Assembly (NCBI RefSeq): GCF_025147485.1
Contig: NZ_CP102263.1
Location: forward strand, 2,431,501-2,495,500
From: Bacteroides uniformis
GTDB lineage: Bacteria; Bacteroidota; Bacteroidia; Bacteroidales; Bacteroidaceae
Direction: 5' to 3'
Length of the DNA stretch: 64,000 bases
Shown here: positions 28,760 to 37,964 of the stretch, piece by piece
Layout of the letters: each line of letters opens with the position of its first letter
How positions within the stretch are numbered: position 1 is the stretch's first letter
Position numbers and translations under genes: made by a program
The notes under the pieces: model-generated
What the model saw: only the letters and a program-made list of their open reading frames with translations
Told to the model about the DNA's origin: nothing
The model's database searches: none

Positions 28760-31270
28760 TTATATACCGACAGCCTCGCGGACCGGTACAAAAGTGTAGC
28801 CTTTTCGTTTCAGTGTCTTAATCATCTTGTCCAGATAGCCATTATAGAACTTGTCTGTGCGGCGGTCGTCCGTTCCGAAGTGCATCAGCATTAGGTGTCC
28901 GTTCAGACCTTCTTTCTTTTCCACCTCCATAATCTTGTCGTAGATGAATTTGCTGCTCCGGTACTTCTGTCCCATGTCCGGAGTGGTGTAGTCGGCATTG
29001 CTCATGGTACCAGGGGTATAGTTGATGACTTGAATACCCATATTCTTTGCCCAGGCGGATATTTCCTTGTTATAGTATTCGTAAGGGGGAATATAGACGG
29101 GAGCGTCTTTGTATTCGATACTTGCCTTGTGGAGGGTCTCGTAGCTTTTCATCATATCGTTCTCAAACTCTTCGCGGGTGACCAGCAGAGAATCACGGTC
29201 TTCCCAAGGCATGTACAACAGATGTCCGTAACTGTGGCTGCCTACAAAATGCCCTTCGTCGAGCAGGCGTTTCACTACATCGGGATAGAGTTCATAGAAC
29301 TCTCCGGTAAAGAAGAAGCCACCTTTGATGCCATGCTTCTTCAAGGTGCTGATGATGGCATCGGCACCGTCTGCTTTGTCGGCGGCAGTGAATACGAGGG
29401 TGATTTGCTTTTTTGAGGGATCGGTGCGGATAATGCCTCCGTCCACATATACATTCTTGTCATTTGGGATACCGGCTTGCTTCATTCCATCCTTCTGCAT
29501 GGCAGAGAGGTAGTACGTGAGGCAGGCGGTTCCGTCCATGGTAGGCTCATTGGTGGAATAGTCGTGGATGGCGTCGTGATATACCATCAGGTCTGGCTGG
29601 AAGCGTTCGTAGTCTTGTCCGGGAGTTCCGGGAATTCCCGTCATATTGACACCGCGCAGGCTTTCGAAGATGGTACGATAGACAGGACCGTCCACCAGTC
29701 CGCCGGTAGTATTGCCCACGCCTGCATTCAGCAGTGAGGAGTGGGGTTGCGAGGGATAGTCTCCGTAAAGGGGAAGTTCCACAATCATGCTGGTTCCCCA
29801 AGGGTTACAGCCGAACAGCCAGTCGCGCAGGGAGGCTTCCATTTCGGCGTATGTGTCATCGCCGGTGGTTTCACGGTACAGCCGGCATTGGGTCAGCATG
29901 GCGGTAGTCAGATTGTTGGAACACCAGATGTAGGGTATACCGTGCAGGAAGGGGCTTTCTACCGCTTTCTCGTACGTGCGTTCAATGCCCGTACGCATGT
30001 TGCGGATGAATTCCTTGCTGATGCGGCTGTTGTCCACTTTGGCAAGATGGTAGTGCCCCATGTTCATGAACGGATACCATTGGTAGTGGCGTGCACTGTC
30101 GGCGCCCATCCAAGGAGTCACCGGTTCGCGACGTCCGTATTCAAGGGCTTGGGCCAGGTATTTGTTGTCGCCGGTGGCTTTGTACAGTTCCATGGCTCCC
30201 AGTTCCATATCGTCCACCCAGTTGTCCTCTTCGTAAATGTAGGGAGACAAGACAGAGGCTGTCTGGCATGCTCCCGGTTTCTTTACGCCTTCCTGATAGG
30301 CGGCATCGGCCTTGGCTTCGATTTCTGCTGCAAATTCAGGATAGTAGTCTTTCAGTATCTTGGCGCCTAAAGCGAAGCAGGAGGCAAACTTGCCGGCAGT
30401 GCTTGCCACTCCGGTCGTTGCATTCTTGAACTCTCCACGTACTTGCGGTTCGCCACTGCAAAAGTAAACGGGGCGTCCTTTACCCGGTCCGTAGCCGTAA
30501 TCCACCAGGTCTTTGTTAGGTAGGCGCATTCCGGCATGGTCACGGTCGTCGGCTATCTGGTTGTACAGCTCGCCTGGAGCAGGATTCATCCGGTTCAGCC
30601 AGTCCAGTCCCCACTTGATTTCGTCCACGATGTCGGGAATGCCGTTGGCTCCCGGATGTCCGGCTGCATCATAGGCGTCACCGAATGATTCCGGATTTTC
30701 CTGATAGGCAAACATCATCTGGTAGATGGCATTGGCGGAGGTGGTGGTGTATTGCAGATAGTCCGTAGCATCGTGCCAGCCTCCGCGGACGTCTATATGT
30801 TGTCCGGTTTTGGTGGGATGATAGACGATGTAGCCGTCGTGCACGTGGCAGCTGTCTTTCAGGAACGGATTATAGCCGCAGCGTTGCTGCCGCATGTAGT
30901 GCAGCAGGTAGTCTGCGGTACCGTTGTAGACTTGTGCATTGATGGGGAAACGGGGGGAGACCGCTTTGCCTGCTTTCAGATAATACGTGCCCGGTTCTGT
31001 GAAATCACTGAAGTTCAACCGGTAGGTACTCTTTATGCCTCCCATCTTGCCGGTGGCCTTGGTTGTGTTGAAGGTACGCACCACCTTTCCGGTGAAAGCG
31101 TCAATCAATGAATAATTTTCTACGTTTGTTCCTTCCTCGCTCATGAATACAGCGACTTTGACGGATTGCGGCAAATAGCCGAGTTGGTTGATTCTGATCC
31201 ATTCGCCTGCTTTGCCCGGCAGGGCTACGAGAGCGAATATTACCGTTAGGAGCCAATAATTACTTTTCAT
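28760..31270 (-). CDS. GH9 endoglucanase-like protein fused to a polysaccharide deacetylase-like domain
   Basis: The 836-residue secreted protein has a signal peptide, an Ig-like CelD N-terminal domain (about residues 22-110), a GH9 catalytic domain (about 120-590) and a C-terminal NodB/CE4-like domain (about 610-836). The GH9 part keeps GGWHDATDYLQY with the catalytic Asp pair and STNEPTMDG with the Glu at residue 575. The CE4-like part keeps HSYGH and LMLMH, but the usual TFDDG motif is replaced by FTAADKADG, so activity there is uncertain. The protein may act on beta-glucan-type or partly acetylated polymers. No SusC/D pair is next to it. Confidence 0.85.
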   Translation of the reverse strand: MKSNYWLLTVIFALVALPGKAGEWIRINQLGYLPQSVKVAVFMSEEGTNVENYSLIDAFTGKVVRTFNTTKATGKMGGIKSTYRLNFSDFTEPGTYYLKAGKAVSPRFPINAQVYNGTADYLLHYMRQQRCGYNPFLKDSCHVHDGYIVYHPTKTGQHIDVRGGWHDATDYLQYTTTSANAIYQMMFAYQENPESFGDAYDAAGHPGANGIPDIVDEIKWGLDWLNRMNPAPGELYNQIADDRDHAGMRLPNKDLVDYGYGPGKGRPVYFCSGEPQVRGEFKNATTGVASTAGKFASCFALGAKILKDYYPEFAAEIEAKADAAYQEGVKKPGACQTASVLSPYIYEEDNWVDDMELGAMELYKATGDNKYLAQALEYGRREPVTPWMGADSARHYQWYPFMNMGHYHLAKVDNSRISKEFIRNMRTGIERTYEKAVESPFLHGIPYIWCSNNLTTAMLTQCRLYRETTGDDTYAEMEASLRDWLFGCNPWGTSMIVELPLYGDYPSQPHSSLLNAGVGNTTGGLVDGPVYRTIFESLRGVNMTGIPGTPGQDYERFQPDLMVYHDAIHDYSTNEPTMDGTACLTYYLSAMQKDGMKQAGIPNDKNVYVDGGIIRTDPSKKQITLVFTAADKADGADAIISTLKKHGIKGGFFFTGEFYELYPDVVKRLLDEGHFVGSHSYGHLLYMPWEDRDSLLVTREEFENDMMKSYETLHKASIEYKDAPVYIPPYEYYNKEISAWAKNMGIQVINYTPGTMSNADYTTPDMGQKYRSSKFIYDKIMEVEKKEGLNGHLMLMHFGTDDRRTDKFYNGYLDKMIKTLKRKGYTFVPVREAVGI

Positions 31271-31578
31271 AATGGGGGTTTTTAATCTAAGGTTGGGGAT
31301 TATATATAAAACAAATTTTCCTTATTACAAATAAAGCATTTTCTGTCAATTTTAGGAAGATTTAGGATGAATAATTAGACGATATTAGGTGTCGTTTACA
31401 CTATTTTGGTATTTTATAGACGTGAAATAAGTGTTTGGTTGAAACTAAATGTTTGTTTATCACGTAATTATTATGCTTGATGATGCTTTTTAATTTTCGT
31501 TTACCTATTTTAATAATGCGTAAAACAAATTGGCGTGTTATTTGTTTTATGGTATTTAGACAATAAAACTAATAGACT
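31271..31578. other. Intergenic region between the divergent GH9 and cbpA genes
   Basis: These 308 AT-rich bases should hold the promoters of both divergent genes. No clear TAnnTTTG element, terminator, RNA gene or open frame of interest was found. Confidence 0.4.
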
Positions 31579-32547
31579 ATGGCTTATATTGATTACTATC
31601 AGGTCCTTGGAGTGGACAAAAAGGCATCTCAGGATGACATCAAGAGAGCGTTCCGCAAGCTGGCGCGCAAGTACCATCCTGACTTGAATCCGAACGATGC
31701 TACGGCCAAGGATAAGTTTCAGGCTATCAACGAGGCGAATGAGGTGCTGAGTGATCCTGAAAAAAGAAAGAAATATGATGAATATGGTGAACACTGGAAA
31801 CATGCCGACGAGTTTGAAGCGCAGAAGCGGGCACAGCAGCAAGCCGGGGGCTTCGGAGGATTTGGCGGTGCCGGTTTTGGAGGTTCCGGTGCGGGATTTG
31901 GTACGGACGGAGGCGGTACGTATTGGTATTCTTCCGACGGCCAGGAATTTTCGGGCAGTAATGCCGGTGGTTTCTCAGACTTCTTCGAACAGATGTTCGG
32001 TCATCGTACGCGCGGAGGAGGCGGTGCCAATGCCGGTTTCCGCGGGCAGGATTATCATGCGGATTTGAACCTCTCGCTTCGTGAGGCTGCGAAGACCCAT
32101 AAACAGATATTGACGGTGAATGGCAAGCAAGTGCGTATTACCATTCCGGCCGGTGTGGCCAACGGACAGGTCATCAAACTGAAAGGCTATGGTGGCGAGG
32201 GCATCAACGGAGGTCCTGCAGGTGACTTATACATCACGTTTGTGATTCCGGACGACTCGGTATTCAAGCGTTTGGGAGATGATTTGTATGTGGATGTGAC
32301 CGTCGACCTTTATACAGCCCTGCTGGGTGGCGACCAGTTGGTGGATACTTTGGATGGTCAGGTGAAGCTGAAGGTGAAACCCGAAACTCAGAACGGGACT
32401 AAGGTACGTCTGAAGGGTAAGGGCTTCCCCGTATATAAGAAGGAGGGACAGTTTGGCGATCTCATCGTGACTTATTCCGTGAAGTTGCCGACAAACCTGA
32501 CGGAACAGCAGAAAGAGATGTTCCGTAAAATTCAGAGTATGAACTAA
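31579..32547 (+). CDS. cbpA: DnaJ-class co-chaperone, CbpA type
   Basis: The 322-residue protein has an N-terminal J domain with the HPD motif (residues 34-36), a Gly/Phe/Ser-rich linker (about 85-150), and DnaJ C-terminal substrate-binding domains without the zinc-finger cysteines. This is the CbpA/DnaJ-B layout. It would stimulate DnaK and, in relatives, binds curved DNA. The cbpM gene follows with a 1-base overlap, which supports the CbpA call. Confidence 0.88.
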   Translation: MAYIDYYQVLGVDKKASQDDIKRAFRKLARKYHPDLNPNDATAKDKFQAINEANEVLSDPEKRKKYDEYGEHWKHADEFEAQKRAQQQAGGFGGFGGAGFGGSGAGFGTDGGGTYWYSSDGQEFSGSNAGGFSDFFEQMFGHRTRGGGGANAGFRGQDYHADLNLSLREAAKTHKQILTVNGKQVRITIPAGVANGQVIKLKGYGGEGINGGPAGDLYITFVIPDDSVFKRLGDDLYVDVTVDLYTALLGGDQLVDTLDGQVKLKVKPETQNGTKVRLKGKGFPVYKKEGQFGDLIVTYSVKLPTNLTEQQKEMFRKIQSMN

Positions 32548-32858
32548 TGAAAGGAGAACGGATTATGCAGAACGAATGGATTGTCATCAGCGAATATTGT
32601 GACAAGTGTCATATAGAGCCCACTTTTATTGATATGCTGTGCGAAAGTGGACTGATAGATGTGGAGCAGGAAGGTGGAGAGCGTTATCTGCCTTTCTCCG
32701 AGTTGCCGGATGTGGAACGGTACAGCCGTATGTACTACGACCTTTCCATCAATATGGAAGGGATTGATGCCATCCACCATCTGCTGGCAAGGATGGAAGA
32801 GATGCAGCGGGAGATACACTCGCTGCGCGGCAGGCTGAGGCTGCACGGAGAGTATTAA
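32547..32858 (+). CDS. cbpM: CbpM-like modulator of CbpA
   Basis: The 103-residue protein has a MerR-like helical N-terminus and a heptad-rich C-terminus, as in CbpM proteins that inhibit the co-chaperone CbpA. It starts in the stop codon of cbpA (TAATG); an in-frame ATG at 32565 is a second possible start. No clear terminator follows before the insertion element at 32943. Confidence 0.8.
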   Translation: MKGERIMQNEWIVISEYCDKCHIEPTFIDMLCESGLIDVEQEGGERYLPFSELPDVERYSRMYYDLSINMEGIDAIHHLLARMEEMQREIHSLRGRLRLHGEY

Positions 32859-32934
32859 TTTTCCTTTCGTCTCTTTGAGAACTTTTGTCCTTTTAAGAAG
32901 GGGCAAGCAGGAGGAAGTATTTCAGAAAAAACAA

Positions 32935-32942
32935 GCGGGCAC
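32935..32942. repeat. Left target-site duplication of the IS256-family element
   Basis: GCGGGCAC at 32935-32942 flanks the left end of the element and is repeated exactly at 34327-34334 on the right. The bases just outside differ (A and C), so the duplication is 8 bp. Confidence 0.9.
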
Positions 32943-33047
32943 GGTTGTGTAAATTAAACTGTGTCATGCTCTATTCTCATTCAATCTCATCGGTCGGGGA
33001 ACGGCCAGCGCCAAGGGGCGGGACCACCCGTCCCGACGAGTGTAAAA

Positions 33048-34262
33048 TTACAACAATTTAAACCTGTCTCCAAATTTTATCGCCAGTTGTTGTGCAATGG
33101 CTCCCCAGTTAGCCAGTGGCATGGTCCATTTCTTGCGTATATTGCGGTAAGCGAGGTAAACCAGTTTCTCAAGGGCGGTGTCGTTAGGGAACACGCCCTT
33201 GTTTTTTGTCACTTTCCGTATCTGGCGATGATAGCCCTCAACTGTATTTGTGGTATAAATCATACGGCGTATATCCGATGTGAACTGGAAGTATTCAGTA
33301 AGTTTTTCCCAGTTGTCCTGCCATGACTTGATGACAATAGGATATTTTTCTCCCCATTTCTCATTCAGATTAAAAAGTTCCGTTTCAGCTGCTTCTTTAC
33401 TTACCGCACCATAAACCCGTTTCAAGTCTTTGAGGAATTCCTTCTGATGCTTGCTACCGACATATTTAATGGAGTTACGTATCTGGTGGACGATGCAAAG
33501 TTGTACTGTTGTGTTCGGGAAAACACTTTGGATGGCATCCGGAAAGCCTTTCAGACCATCAACGCAAGCAATAAGGATATCATGAACTCCACGGTTCTGC
33601 AAGTCCGTCAGTACGTTTAACCAGAAATTGGCTCCCTCGTTTTTAGAGATATACATGCCAAGCAAATCCTTGTGCCCTTCCTTGTCGACACCTAAGACGT
33701 TATAGATTGCGCGGGTAACGGCACACCCTCTCTCGTCAGTGACTTTGTAATGGATTGCGTCCATCCAGACTATCGGATAGACAGCATCAAGGGTACGGGA
33801 ACGCCAGGCCTTTATTTCCGGGAGAACACGGTCGGTTATGGAACTGATCGTTTCGGCAGAGACACGGTTGCCGAGATTTTCCTCCATCCAGTCACTGATC
33901 TCGCGTGTGCTGTTACCAAGGGCATAAAGTCCGATGATACGGTCCGCCACGCCCTCCGCCAGGATGGTCTCACGTTTCTTTATAAACTGAGGCTCAAAAC
34001 TTGAATTACGGTCACGAGGGGTAGACACTGTGACTTCACCCAATGGAGTCTGGACTTGCTTCTGCATTTTACCATTACGACGATTGCCCAACTGACGTTC
34101 TTCATCGGTAAGATGCGCATCCATTTCACCTTCCAAGGCTGCATTCAAGATACTTTCCAATAAGGGGGCAAAAGCACCATCCTTACCTAACAAAGGCTTA
34201 CCGGCTTTCAGCTGCTCTATTGCCTTGTTCTTGATACTTTCAAAATCAAATTCTTCTTTCAT
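33048..34262 (-). CDS. IS256-family transposase
   Basis: This 404-residue DDE transposase catalyses cut-out/copy movement of the element. The triad is Asp168 (VWMDAIHYK), Asp235 (ACVDGLKGF) and Glu342 (TTNTVEGYHRQIRK), the last in the mutator/IS256 signature context. The N-terminal DNA-binding part is intact and the length is normal for the family. It is the only gene in the element and points the same way as the upstream acyl-CoA dehydrogenase gene. Confidence 0.96.
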   Translation of the reverse strand: MKEEFDFESIKNKAIEQLKAGKPLLGKDGAFAPLLESILNAALEGEMDAHLTDEERQLGNRRNGKMQKQVQTPLGEVTVSTPRDRNSSFEPQFIKKRETILAEGVADRIIGLYALGNSTREISDWMEENLGNRVSAETISSITDRVLPEIKAWRSRTLDAVYPIVWMDAIHYKVTDERGCAVTRAIYNVLGVDKEGHKDLLGMYISKNEGANFWLNVLTDLQNRGVHDILIACVDGLKGFPDAIQSVFPNTTVQLCIVHQIRNSIKYVGSKHQKEFLKDLKRVYGAVSKEAAETELFNLNEKWGEKYPIVIKSWQDNWEKLTEYFQFTSDIRRMIYTTNTVEGYHRQIRKVTKNKGVFPNDTALEKLVYLAYRNIRKKWTMPLANWGAIAQQLAIKFGDRFKLL

Positions 34263-34312
34263 AAAAAAACTGTGTTAGCAAAATTAATATTTTATTCCTT
34301 GCTGACACAGTT
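34263..34312 (-). promoter_or_regulatory. Terminator-like hairpin with an internal promoter ahead of the transposase gene
   Basis: On the minus strand AACTGTGTCAGCAA (34312-34299) pairs with TTGCTAACACAGTT (34281-34268), one G-T pair, followed by a run of T ending at the ATG. A TAATTTTG -7 element (34286-34279) and TGTG about 19 bases upstream place the transposase promoter across the hairpin. Transcripts from outside would contain the whole stem and should stop. Transcripts from the internal promoter would start inside the second arm (near 34272) and escape it. Confidence 0.6.
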
Positions 34313-34326
34313 TAAATTACATCTTC

Positions 34327-34334
34327 GCGGGCAC
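34327..34334. repeat. Right target-site duplication of the IS256-family element
   Basis: GCGGGCAC, identical to 32935-32942. It is also the first 8 bases of a 14-bp terminator stem that continues to 34360. Confidence 0.9.
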
Positions 34335-34360
34335 CGGAGTAGCTAAACTCCGGTGCCCGC
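34327..34360 (-). terminator. Terminator hairpin of the etf/acyl-CoA dehydrogenase operon, separated from its T-run by the insertion
   Basis: GCGGGCACCGGAGT (34327-34340) pairs perfectly with ACTCCGGTGCCCGC (34347-34360), loop AGCTAA. Read on the minus strand it lies 28 bases after the acyl-CoA dehydrogenase stop. Removing the element would place it directly before TTGTTTTTT (complement of 32926-32934). The insertion therefore separates stem and T-run. Confidence 0.85.
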
Positions 34361-34387
34361 TATATTTGCCTTGTCCAAGCAATGCAT

Positions 34388-36094
34388 TTATTTGCGGTAG
34401 CTTTCCAGCTCTTCTGCCTTGAACTTACGGATGAAGTTAAAGTGTTTTTCCACTTCAGCTTCTGCGTAGTTCACATACACCAGAGCCGACTTGCCGAACA
34501 GTTCGGGAGCCTTTGTCGCGTCCTGAATGATGAGGTGCGACATGATACATACCGCAGCCATCTCATAGAGGCGACGTGCCACGAAGTCCAGCAATTCCTG
34601 ATTCTGTGCCTCTTTCACCGCATTGGTGCAGGCTTCGAACTTGTTGGTCATCTCTTTGATGCGGTCCATCAACGGTTGCATTTCTTCGCTGCACGGCACT
34701 TGCTCGTAGTCGCGCAAGGTGGCAGAGTATGAGCCGTTTGTTACATAGCGGATAGCAGCTACGGTCTGCAACTGAGTAGTACCTTCGTAGATAGAAGTGA
34801 TACGTGCATCACGATAGATACGTTGGCAAGCATACTCCAGCATGAAGCCCGAACCGCCGTGAATCTGGATGCTGTCGTAAGCATTCTGATTGGCATATTC
34901 AGAGTTCATACCTTTTGCCAGCGGAGTGAAGGCGTCGGCAAGTTTGGCATACTTCTTTTGTTCCTGGCGTTCTTCCGGAGTCAGTTTGCGTTCGCGAGCA
35001 ATGTCGTCCAGCGCTTTGTAGATGTCAACGTAGCGGGAAGTCTGGTACAGCAAGGAGCGTCCTGCATCCAACTTGGCTTTCATAATAGCCAGCATGTCAT
35101 ATACAGCCGGGAATTCGATGATAGCCTTGCCGAACTGCTTGCGGTCTTTGGCATAAGCCAGACCTTCGTTGTAGGCAGCTTGTGAAAGGCCTACCGACTG
35201 TGCGGCAATACCCAGACGGGCACCGTTCATCAAAGCCATAACGTATTTAATCAAACCAAGCTTGCGGTCGCCGCAAAGTTCTGCCTTTGCATTCTTGTAA
35301 ACCAGCTCGCAGGTGGGAGAGCCGTGGATACCCAGCTTGTTCTCGATGCGGCGCACGTCTACACCGCCTTCATTCTTATCGTAGATGAACATGGACAAGC
35401 CACGTCCGTCTTTGGTACCCTCTTCTGAACGTGCCAGTACGAGGTGGAGATTGGCGTCACCGTTAGTAATAAAACGCTTCACGCCGTTCAGGCGCCAGCA
35501 GTTGTTGGCCTCGTCATAGGTCGCTTTCAGCATTACGCTCTGCAAGTCGGAACCGGCATCCGGTTCTGTCAGGTCCATAGACATGGTCTCTCCGGCGCAG
35601 ACACGCGGTATAAAACGGCTGTGCTGGTCTTCGTTACCGAATTCGTAGAGCGTTTCGATACAGTCTTGCAGTGACCAGATGTTACCGAAACCGGCATCGG
35701 CGGCGGCAACGATTTCCGCACACATGGTGTACGGAGTAATCGGGAAGTTCAAGCCACCGAAACGGCGCGGCATGGTCATACCGTTCAATCCGGCTTTTAC
35801 CATGGCGTCGAGGTTCTGCTTGGTGCCGCTGGCATATTCCACACGGCCGTTGGCACAGTGGGGACCTTCTTCGTCCACGCCCTCGGCATTGGGAGCGATA
35901 ATCTCTCCGGTAATCTCTCCGGTGATTTCAAGTACCTTGTCAAAAGAGTCCATAGCATCCGCATAGTCCTGCGGGGCATAGTCATACTTGTCTTTGTCTT
36001 GGTAACCGCGTTCTTTCAGTTCGCAGATACGTTCCATCATCGAGTTGTTCAGATGATACTTCAATTCGGGAACTTCGGTATAAAAATTTGCCAT
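34388..36094 (-). CDS. Acyl-CoA dehydrogenase
   Basis: This 568-residue FAD enzyme oxidises an acyl-CoA and passes electrons to ETF. N-terminal, middle (MSMDLTEPDAGSDLQ, about residues 170-184) and C-terminal dehydrogenase domains are present, with the conserved IYEGTTQLQ near residue 456; a C-terminal extension follows. It is the last gene of the etfB-etfA operon, and its partners are the ETF subunits. The acyl substrate is not evident. Confidence 0.92.
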   Translation of the reverse strand: MANFYTEVPELKYHLNNSMMERICELKERGYQDKDKYDYAPQDYADAMDSFDKVLEITGEITGEIIAPNAEGVDEEGPHCANGRVEYASGTKQNLDAMVKAGLNGMTMPRRFGGLNFPITPYTMCAEIVAAADAGFGNIWSLQDCIETLYEFGNEDQHSRFIPRVCAGETMSMDLTEPDAGSDLQSVMLKATYDEANNCWRLNGVKRFITNGDANLHLVLARSEEGTKDGRGLSMFIYDKNEGGVDVRRIENKLGIHGSPTCELVYKNAKAELCGDRKLGLIKYVMALMNGARLGIAAQSVGLSQAAYNEGLAYAKDRKQFGKAIIEFPAVYDMLAIMKAKLDAGRSLLYQTSRYVDIYKALDDIARERKLTPEERQEQKKYAKLADAFTPLAKGMNSEYANQNAYDSIQIHGGSGFMLEYACQRIYRDARITSIYEGTTQLQTVAAIRYVTNGSYSATLRDYEQVPCSEEMQPLMDRIKEMTNKFEACTNAVKEAQNQELLDFVARRLYEMAAVCIMSHLIIQDATKAPELFGKSALVYVNYAEAEVEKHFNFIRKFKAEELESYRK

Positions 36095-36104
36095 AATTTC
36101 TTGG

Positions 36105-36926
36105 TTATTTAGGTATTCTGAAGTATAGGGGTATGGTGAATTTCACTCGCTTGGCCTCTCCGTCCTGATAGCCGGGCGACCAGCGGTAGACGTCGGCAAT
36201 GGCCTCGAAAGCGCGTATGGCTTCTTTGTCGATGTCATAGCGCACGGACTGGAGAATTTTGGGATGGGTCATCTTGCCTTCTTCGTCTACAACGAATCGC
36301 AGGATTACCCTTCCTTCCGCCTTTTGTTTCCAGGCGTCTTCCGGATATTTGGTAACATTGGCCACCAGTTTCATAAGGTTCTCTATTCCGCCGGGGAAGG
36401 ATGGAAACACGAAATACGGCTGATGTTCCATTTCAGTTCCGTACTCGTCGAACATCTTTCCACCGGTACACTGATTCTCTGAATAGTGTTCCTCTCTACG
36501 GAGTTTCCCGTCGGGATAGTACTGCAGGAGTGTTCCGTCAAGTTTACCATCGCTGTAGCTCCGGGCCAGATGTATGGCACCGTCGGGATAATACACCATG
36601 GTCTGCCCCTCCAGGCGGTTGTCTCTATATACTTCTGTCAGGCTGTCCTTGCCATTTGCATAGAATGATGTATGCAGGCCTTCCCTTATCCTTTTGCGGG
36701 GATTGCTTTTGTATTCGGAGAAATGCCAGACATCCTTCTTTTGTCCTTCCAAAGCATACTCTTCCACCTTGATGCATTTCTTGTTTATCTTGGAAACAAG
36801 AGCATACTTGACTGCCTGGATGGAGTCGTCCGTCCATTGGTAATTCTTGTCCAACCAGAGCTTTTCTTGAGCGATAGCGGAAGATATACCTGAAAGAAGA
36901 ACAAATATAAGAATCAGCCCTTTCAT
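36105..36926 (-). CDS. Secreted protein with MORN-like repeats and a TonB C-terminal domain
   Basis: The 273-residue protein has a signal peptide, a run of antitoxin/MORN-type repeats (for example GKLDGTLLQYYPDGKLRREEHY, shortened; about residues 85-160) and a C-terminal TonB-like domain (about 185-273, with GRVILRFVVDEEGKM). It lies between etfA and the acyl-CoA dehydrogenase gene with gaps of about 10-14 bases, so it is in the same operon. TonB-type domains contact outer-membrane receptors, and a link to flavin electron transfer is not known. Confidence 0.75.
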   Translation of the reverse strand: MKGLILIFVLLSGISSAIAQEKLWLDKNYQWTDDSIQAVKYALVSKINKKCIKVEEYALEGQKKDVWHFSEYKSNPRKRIREGLHTSFYANGKDSLTEVYRDNRLEGQTMVYYPDGAIHLARSYSDGKLDGTLLQYYPDGKLRREEHYSENQCTGGKMFDEYGTEMEHQPYFVFPSFPGGIENLMKLVANVTKYPEDAWKQKAEGRVILRFVVDEEGKMTHPKILQSVRYDIDKEAIRAFEAIADVYRWSPGYQDGEAKRVKFTIPLYFRIPK

Positions 36927-36940
36927 GATTACCTTTATTG

Positions 36941-37960
36941 TTATTTACTGTGTGATTTATAATATTTTATCATCTTCGGGATAACCTCTTCCACCGTACC
37001 GTTGATGACATAGTCGGCAATCGTATTGATGGGAGCGTTCTCGTCATTGTTGATGGAGATGATAATACCACTTTCCTGCATACCGGCAATGTGCTGGATT
37101 TGTCCGCTGATGCCGCAAGCAATATACAGTTTGGGGCGGACAGTGACACCGGTCTGGCCAATCTGGCGGTCATGGTCGGCATAACCGGCATCGACGGCAG
37201 CACGGCTGGCGCCTACCTCTGCATGGAGTTCTTTGGCAAGCTCGAACAACATGTCAAAACCTTCCTTGCTTCCCATGCCGTAGCCGCCGGCAATCACGAT
37301 GGGAGCGCCTTTCAGGTTGTGTTTTGCCTTTTCTACGTGGCGGTCGATGACTTTTACCACATAATCCGTCTCGGGCACGTACTTGGCAACGTCGTGGTTG
37401 ATGACTTCGCCCTTATAGTCAGCGTCCAGTATCTCTTTCTTCATCACGCCTTCGCGAACGGTTGCCATCTGCGGACGGTGCTCGGGATTCACAATCGTGG
37501 CAACGATGTTACCGCCGAATGCGGGACGGATTTGATACAGCAGGTTCTCGTAAACCTTGCCTTCCTTCTTGTCTTCGTGGTTGCCGATTTCCAGTGAGGT
37601 ACAGTCGGCAGTCAGTCCGCTGGTCAAAGCGGAAGAAACGCGCGGGCCGAGGTCGCGACCGATAACGGTGGCGCCCATCAGGCAGATTTGCGGCTTTTCT
37701 TCTTTGAACAAATTGATGAGGACAGAGGAGTGGGGAAGGGAAGTATAGGGGAACAAGCCCGGAGCGTCGAATACGTGGAGTTTGTCTACTCCGAAGGGCA
37801 ATACTTGTTTTTCAATGCCTGCCAGATTGTTGCCGGCAGCAACTGCCTCCAGTTGACAGCCCAACTGATTGGCTAATTTACGACCTTTGGTCAAGAGTTC
37901 GAGACTGACGTCGGCAACTGTTGTGCCTTCTATCTCTAAATATACAAATACATTATTCAT
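36941..37960 (-). CDS. etfA: Electron transfer flavoprotein, alpha subunit
   Basis: The 339-residue protein has the N-terminal ETF domain and the C-terminal FAD-binding domain with GMGSKEGFDMLF (about residues 225-236), the GQTGVTVRPKLYIACGISG segment (about 267-285) and the IISINNDENAPI segment near 297-308. It pairs with EtfB to carry electrons from dehydrogenases. Four bases separate it from etfB. Confidence 0.94.
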   Translation of the reverse strand: MNNVFVYLEIEGTTVADVSLELLTKGRKLANQLGCQLEAVAAGNNLAGIEKQVLPFGVDKLHVFDAPGLFPYTSLPHSSVLINLFKEEKPQICLMGATVIGRDLGPRVSSALTSGLTADCTSLEIGNHEDKKEGKVYENLLYQIRPAFGGNIVATIVNPEHRPQMATVREGVMKKEILDADYKGEVINHDVAKYVPETDYVVKVIDRHVEKAKHNLKGAPIVIAGGYGMGSKEGFDMLFELAKELHAEVGASRAAVDAGYADHDRQIGQTGVTVRPKLYIACGISGQIQHIAGMQESGIIISINNDENAPINTIADYVINGTVEEVIPKMIKYYKSHSK

Positions 37961-37964
37961 AATC

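Larger units (their letters stand above)
32943..34326 (-). mobile_element. Complete IS256-family insertion sequence (1384 bp)
   Basis: The element has imperfect terminal inverted repeats of about 24 bp. The left end reads GGTTGTGTAAATTAAACTGT and the right end, inverted, GAAGATGTAATTTAAACTGT, with a run of 13 identical bases (TTAAACTGTGTCA) at the inner side. It is bounded by an 8-bp duplication (GCGGGCAC) and encodes one intact transposase. It sits in a terminator hairpin between cbpM and the acyl-CoA dehydrogenase gene. All parts are intact, so it could be active. Confidence 0.93.
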
